Below, one piece after another: positions 61,041 through 64,000 of a stretch of 64,000 bases of DNA (position 1 is the first letter of the stretch; the number at the start of each line of letters is the position of its first letter). The stretch lies in the NCBI RefSeq assembly GCF_001956295.1, contig NZ_MRTD01000014.1, positions 142,087 through 206,086 of the forward strand. Direction: 5' to 3'. Origin of the DNA: Paenibacillus sp. FSL A5-0031. Its GTDB lineage: Bacteria > Bacillota > Bacilli > Paenibacillales > Paenibacillaceae. A program made the translations under genes and the position numbers. The notes under the pieces are model-generated. The model had not been told where the DNA came from. It made no database searches and worked only from the letters and a program-made list of their open reading frames with translations.

Positions 61041-61763
61041 TTAGCGGAAACGGTTTTTTTCCTTGCTTCTCGCGCCCAGACCGACATTTGTTTTAATTAA
61101 TACGCGATTTTTAGAATCTGATAAAGCTAAATTTTTCAAATAAAAAAGTTTAAGATTATCTTCAGTAATAGACCGGTCTGAAAAAACATCCCCTTCAATA
61201 TGTGTAATGAAGGGTTTTATATGATGATTTGGTTGATTTTCTAAAAAGTCGATGATTTCGGGTTTATCTTTATACTCGAGTAAAACTGTTTCGTTGTATT
61301 TTTGTATGAAGTCATTCAATATGTCACATAGCTCTCTTAGTTGTATTAACATTATAGATCCATGCCAATATCTCCTGATTTGGGCTTTAATATCGTAGAT
61401 AAAGATACAGCCTCTATCATTTTTGTAACCAAGAGAGAGAAAAGAAGGAGATCCTGTCACACTATAAAACAATCTCATTCTAAGACTTTTGCTCGATCCG
61501 TCTATGAACTTCTTTAAATGTACAGCAACAATTACTTCATTTTCATATTTGTCCTTATTATGGGCTACGTAGAGACCTTCTGCTTGATAATCGTAATATT
61601 CCAGTACATGTTCAAGTAAGTCATTTCTACTTGAAATATCCTTTATAGGAACAAAAATCTCTGCTTTTAGATCCGCGAATGATTTACTTTCTTGTTCGTC
61701 TGAAAGTTTTTTTCTATTTGAGAATAATGAAATAAATCCTAAATGACCACGTAATATCTTCAA
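61041..61763 (-). CDS. Hypothetical protein
   Basis: A 240-residue soluble alpha/beta protein (LEHVLEYYDYQAEGLYVAHN, EVIVAVHLKKFIDGSSKSL, SIMLIQLRELCDILNDFIQ). No signal peptide, membrane helix or motif that I recognise. GAGAGGA lies ten bases before the TTG start at 61763. The frame is clean and codon use matches the DUF3800 gene nearby, so it is probably real accessory cargo. Confidence 0.5.
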   Translation of the reverse strand: MKILRGHLGFISLFSNRKKLSDEQESKSFADLKAEIFVPIKDISSRNDLLEHVLEYYDYQAEGLYVAHNKDKYENEVIVAVHLKKFIDGSSKSLRMRLFYSVTGSPSFLSLGYKNDRGCIFIYDIKAQIRRYWHGSIMLIQLRELCDILNDFIQKYNETVLLEYKDKPEIIDFLENQPNHHIKPFITHIEGDVFSDRSITEDNLKLFYLKNLALSDSKNRVLIKTNVGLGARSKEKNRFR

Positions 61764-62570
61764 ATGTTTTGATTCCTCTCACCCGTTGTGCCTTCTGTTG
61801 TTGCACCACATTATAGGTAAATATATATTGTGGATCTTTAACTCGTTGCTTAGCTGAAAGTGCAGCACAACAAGATACAGAGCTGGCTAGCCATGTTTCT
61901 ATTAATATAGTCTCGATCCAAAGCTCAAGCAGATTCTTCTAAAGGTGGATCTCAGTAATCAAAGTATTCCCTTCCAAACTGCCTCATCTCAGCCCTCTCT
62001 TTTTGTTCAAATACATTTCTCTGCAGCAGTTTCAAAGCTTTTATCTCCTCGTCAAAAGTAGAGAGCACTTTCTGTACGTGACCTTGCTCCGGACGTGCAT
62101 CAAGGATTGTCTGTTTTCCTTTGAATTCGAAGTAAACAATCGAGCTAATTCTCGAACACGATTCGAAATGCGGTCCGGAGTTCTGAAAACATTGTACGCC
62201 AAGATCGTGCTCTCTTTTTCGGCGATGAGAGAATAAACCTTGTTTTTTTGTATCCGTCATCTGATCCAGTTAAGGTCCTTCTCAATGGGGAACTCCCACA
62301 GAATTATGCCTCGTGCAGAGTATGTTGTGCTCTGCTAGCTTATGAAAACGGTCGCGTGTAGAACAATCAGGAGTAAACGCTGCAGTTTGACAGCGCAGTT
62401 GGCCACCGTGGCTGAACCGGCGCTTCTAGAAGAACAACCAGGAACGGCAGCTGCAGCTGTCGGTAGAAAATAAAGTTTTAGGCCAGGTGTCCTTATTCCA
62501 TGCGGATTCCAGATTGTAATTTCGTCAGACTCCATTAAATGAGTTTTAGACTGCCTTCAGAAATTGAAAC
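61764..62570. other. Segment of decayed sequence
   Basis: A minus-strand frame 62260-61952 (IKALKLLQRNVFEQKERAEM, FGREYFDY at the end) has the look of a gene's C-terminus, but I cannot place it. Nothing else is supported. Confidence 0.35.
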
Positions 62571-62615
62571 AGCGACAGCCAAAGACGAGAAAATAAAGTC
62601 CTAGACTATCGCTGT
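62571..62615. repeat. Dispersed palindrome copy 3
   Basis: AGCGACAGCCAAAGACGAGA ... CTAGACTATCGCT with loop AAATAAAG (complement CTTTATTT). On the minus strand it shares with copy 2 the preceding ACGTTAGTTC and the loop GGACTTTATTTTC. Confidence 0.65.
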
Positions 62616-62653
62616 AACATTGAACTAACGTCTCCCATTACTTCAATGTAAAG

Positions 62654-63460
62654 TTATTTATTTTGCTTACTATTGGAACTTATAATTGTTGCTTTGATTT
62701 TATCAATATCAATGTATTGTTCCGCTAATGGAGATAGTATTTCTAGCAGACTTACATCTCGTCTCTTAGGCTCACTACTCTTAACAAATAATTGTGTTCT
62801 ATTTAATGAAAAAGCTGCAAAATCAGCTAGCTGTATCGGAGTTATGTCAGCGGAGTCCCCAAAAAAAACTCCACTGTCTAAGAACACATCTTTGAATAGG
62901 GGGGATTGTATTCCAATACCATTTTTCTTATAGTTCTCATCAATGAAAACTCTGGCTAATTCGTGGTTGTTATTCCTATGTTCAAGAATGTAGTGTTTTA
63001 CTTTTTGTAAAAGATAAAACAAGCCCATATCGTTATAGTTAGTTAAATCAAAAGGACCAAAGCTGGTAATACCTTGGCTATAAATAATTTCAAATTTTTG
63101 TAAAATTTCTGGAGACATTGACTGAACTAAAATGGGCAAATTATAATGCTTAAACAAATCGACTAGAACTTTAAATATAACTAGTCTTTTTCCAAAGGGA
63201 ATATCCCGATAACCCTTTTTCCCGTTATAAATATCTACAAAGTGCAATTCCTTAAGTTCAAGCTCTGTAAAATCACTTGCTCCTTTGATGACATTATCTA
63301 TTGACACAAATATCTCTCTCATAATTGTTGGATTAATTATAACAGCAACCCATGTTTTTTTATCCTCTTTATTAGGAATCCCTGTTTCATCAATAAATAC
63401 TCCGTAATGAGAACCTTTTTGCAACTCTGTTAAAAAATCTGCATACTTTAACTTATTCAT
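62654..63460 (-). CDS. DUF3800 family protein
   Basis: A 268-residue protein with the DUF3800 core: GVFIDETGIPN (first acidic pair), LKELHFVDIYNG, ARVFIDENYKKNG and DITPIQLADFAAFSLNRT (last Asp). The family has an RNase H-like fold and turns up in phage, mobile elements and defence loci; function is not established. I start at ATG 63460 behind AGGGGG. The frame is open further upstream, where it runs into the end of a decayed cyclic-phosphate receiver gene. Confidence 0.8.
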   Translation of the reverse strand: MNKLKYADFLTELQKGSHYGVFIDETGIPNKEDKKTWVAVIINPTIMREIFVSIDNVIKGASDFTELELKELHFVDIYNGKKGYRDIPFGKRLVIFKVLVDLFKHYNLPILVQSMSPEILQKFEIIYSQGITSFGPFDLTNYNDMGLFYLLQKVKHYILEHRNNNHELARVFIDENYKKNGIGIQSPLFKDVFLDSGVFFGDSADITPIQLADFAAFSLNRTQLFVKSSEPKRRDVSLLEILSPLAEQYIDIDKIKATIISSNSKQNK

Positions 63461-63506
63461 AAAAGCTTTCCCCCTACTATCGTTCTTCGTTAACGTAACG
63501 CATTTA

Positions 63507-63859
63507 TCAGTCTCCTGAATACTTGTTTGATGTAATCGAATAATAGAATATTCAATATCGGCATCAATAAAACTTCTGCGTTGCGTGGCAAGAAGTGTTT
63601 CGTACATATTCTTTCGGCCCACTGGATTTTCTGTGTGTAGGTATATTTTATTGGCCATCAAACCATTTTCACAAAATACTTAACGAAATCGTACCCATTA
63701 GGCAATTCGTTTCCGCGCTCATCCTCGCCTAAGTCATGATCAAGCGACAGCAAATTTATCGAATTTTCTTGAAAAAATTACACTGCTCCGTCAAAAGTCC
63801 TGGCCACAATAAAACCTTCTGGGCAGTCTCTTAAGTGATGGAAATAAAGATTAATCATA
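63507..63859 (-). pseudogene. Cyclic-phosphate-processing receiver (cREC) protein, broken
   Basis: Pieces in order: NLYFHHLRDCPEGFIVARTF, a TAA stop, FFQENSINLLSLDHDLGEDE (receiver Asp pair) with GYDFVKYF, a frameshift, ANKIYLHTENPVGRKNMYE and TLLATQRRSF, a second frameshift, and YYSITSNKYSGD then TGA. This is the small receiver-like family called cREC. It lies directly before DUF3800 on the same strand, suggesting a two-gene unit. One stop and two shifts make it non-functional. Confidence 0.75.
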
Positions 63860-63915
63860 AAATCACCGCTTGCTATAAGTACCTCCATACTACCACACAT
63901 TGGAAGTAATCTACC

Positions 63916-64000
63916 CGTTAGCATTCCTGTAGAGCGTTAATTATCAGCTTTGCAAAAAAACGAGCGCCTCGGTACGATGGAAGTATGCAACGGGTCATAG
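63916..64000 (+). mobile_element. Start of a second IS110 element
   Basis: The last 85 bases are the exact reverse complement of 49008-49092, the non-coding end of the IS110 element. The transposase start would be about 37 bases past the window end, on the plus strand. The two copies face each other across the ars region. Confidence 0.9.

Overview
The window reads as a low-GC, spore-forming Firmicute, most like Paenibacillus or Bacillus. The evidence is strong AGGAGG-type ribosome binding sites, TTG starts, a SpoIIP gene, YdhK/CcdA/TlpA/NlpC-P60 families and a ydaO-type riboswitch. It looks like an accessory region (genomic island or large plasmid): it is packed with decayed genes and insertion sequence remnants and shows no ribosomal, tRNA or core housekeeping genes.

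Layout. 0-3.5 kb: a frameshifted ATP-dependent DNA ligase and a nitrite assimilation operon (nirB C-terminal part, nirD, FNT channel, cobA) cut at both ends. 4-7.3 kb: an accessory spoIIP, a cysteine-rich copper storage protein, IS3 and IS1182 remnants. 8-25 kb: copper and cell-envelope genes: an asparagine synthetase homologue with both active sites altered, an M23 peptidase, a c-di-AMP riboswitch with an NlpC/P60 hydrolase, a lone MotB-like protein, a two-component system, a multicopper oxidase, a rhodanese, an Lgt homologue, a sortilin-like protein, an M1 peptidase, a YdhK lipoprotein, TraX and DUF1405 membrane proteins. 25-33 kb: debris of a mercury/cadmium/zinc-type locus (MerR, thioredoxin-like, two CopZ-type metallochaperones, P-type ATPase ends), an intact IS3 element, oxalate decarboxylase and ankyrin remnants. 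33-46 kb: DUF3105, a BlaI-type repressor with a short M56 metalloprotease, TlpA, a second Lgt-like protein, an intact AsnB, a C39-like protein, a VTT protein, CcdA, a DsbD-like protein, a second TlpA and a second multicopper oxidase. 46-49 kb: IS remnants and an intact IS110-family element. 49.5-57.8 kb: an arsenic cluster (two flavoproteins, MFS, MarR, ArsR, ArsB, ArsC, ArsI, a phosphatase). 58-64 kb: a uracil-DNA glycosylase homologue, an XRE protein, a DUF3800 protein next to a decayed cyclic-phosphate receiver protein, and the start of a second, inverted IS110 copy.

The main discovery is regulatory. Ten copies of a 17-bp dyad, [TAC]ACTAC-N5-GTAG[TC]N (one with a single extra half-site change), sit in promoter regions between 5.5 and 38.3 kb, several directly over a TACAAT -10 box. 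The only BlaI/MecI/CopY-type repressor in the window, co-encoded with a BlaR-like M56 protease, lies in the middle of them and carries a decayed copy at its own promoter. The operator-linked genes are a copper storage protein, two AsnB homologues, peptidoglycan hydrolases, a MotB-like protein, rhodanese/Lgt, TlpA/Lgt-like and TraX/DUF1405. I infer one protease-switched regulon that joins copper handling to peptidoglycan and lipoprotein remodelling. The inducing signal cannot be read from sequence.
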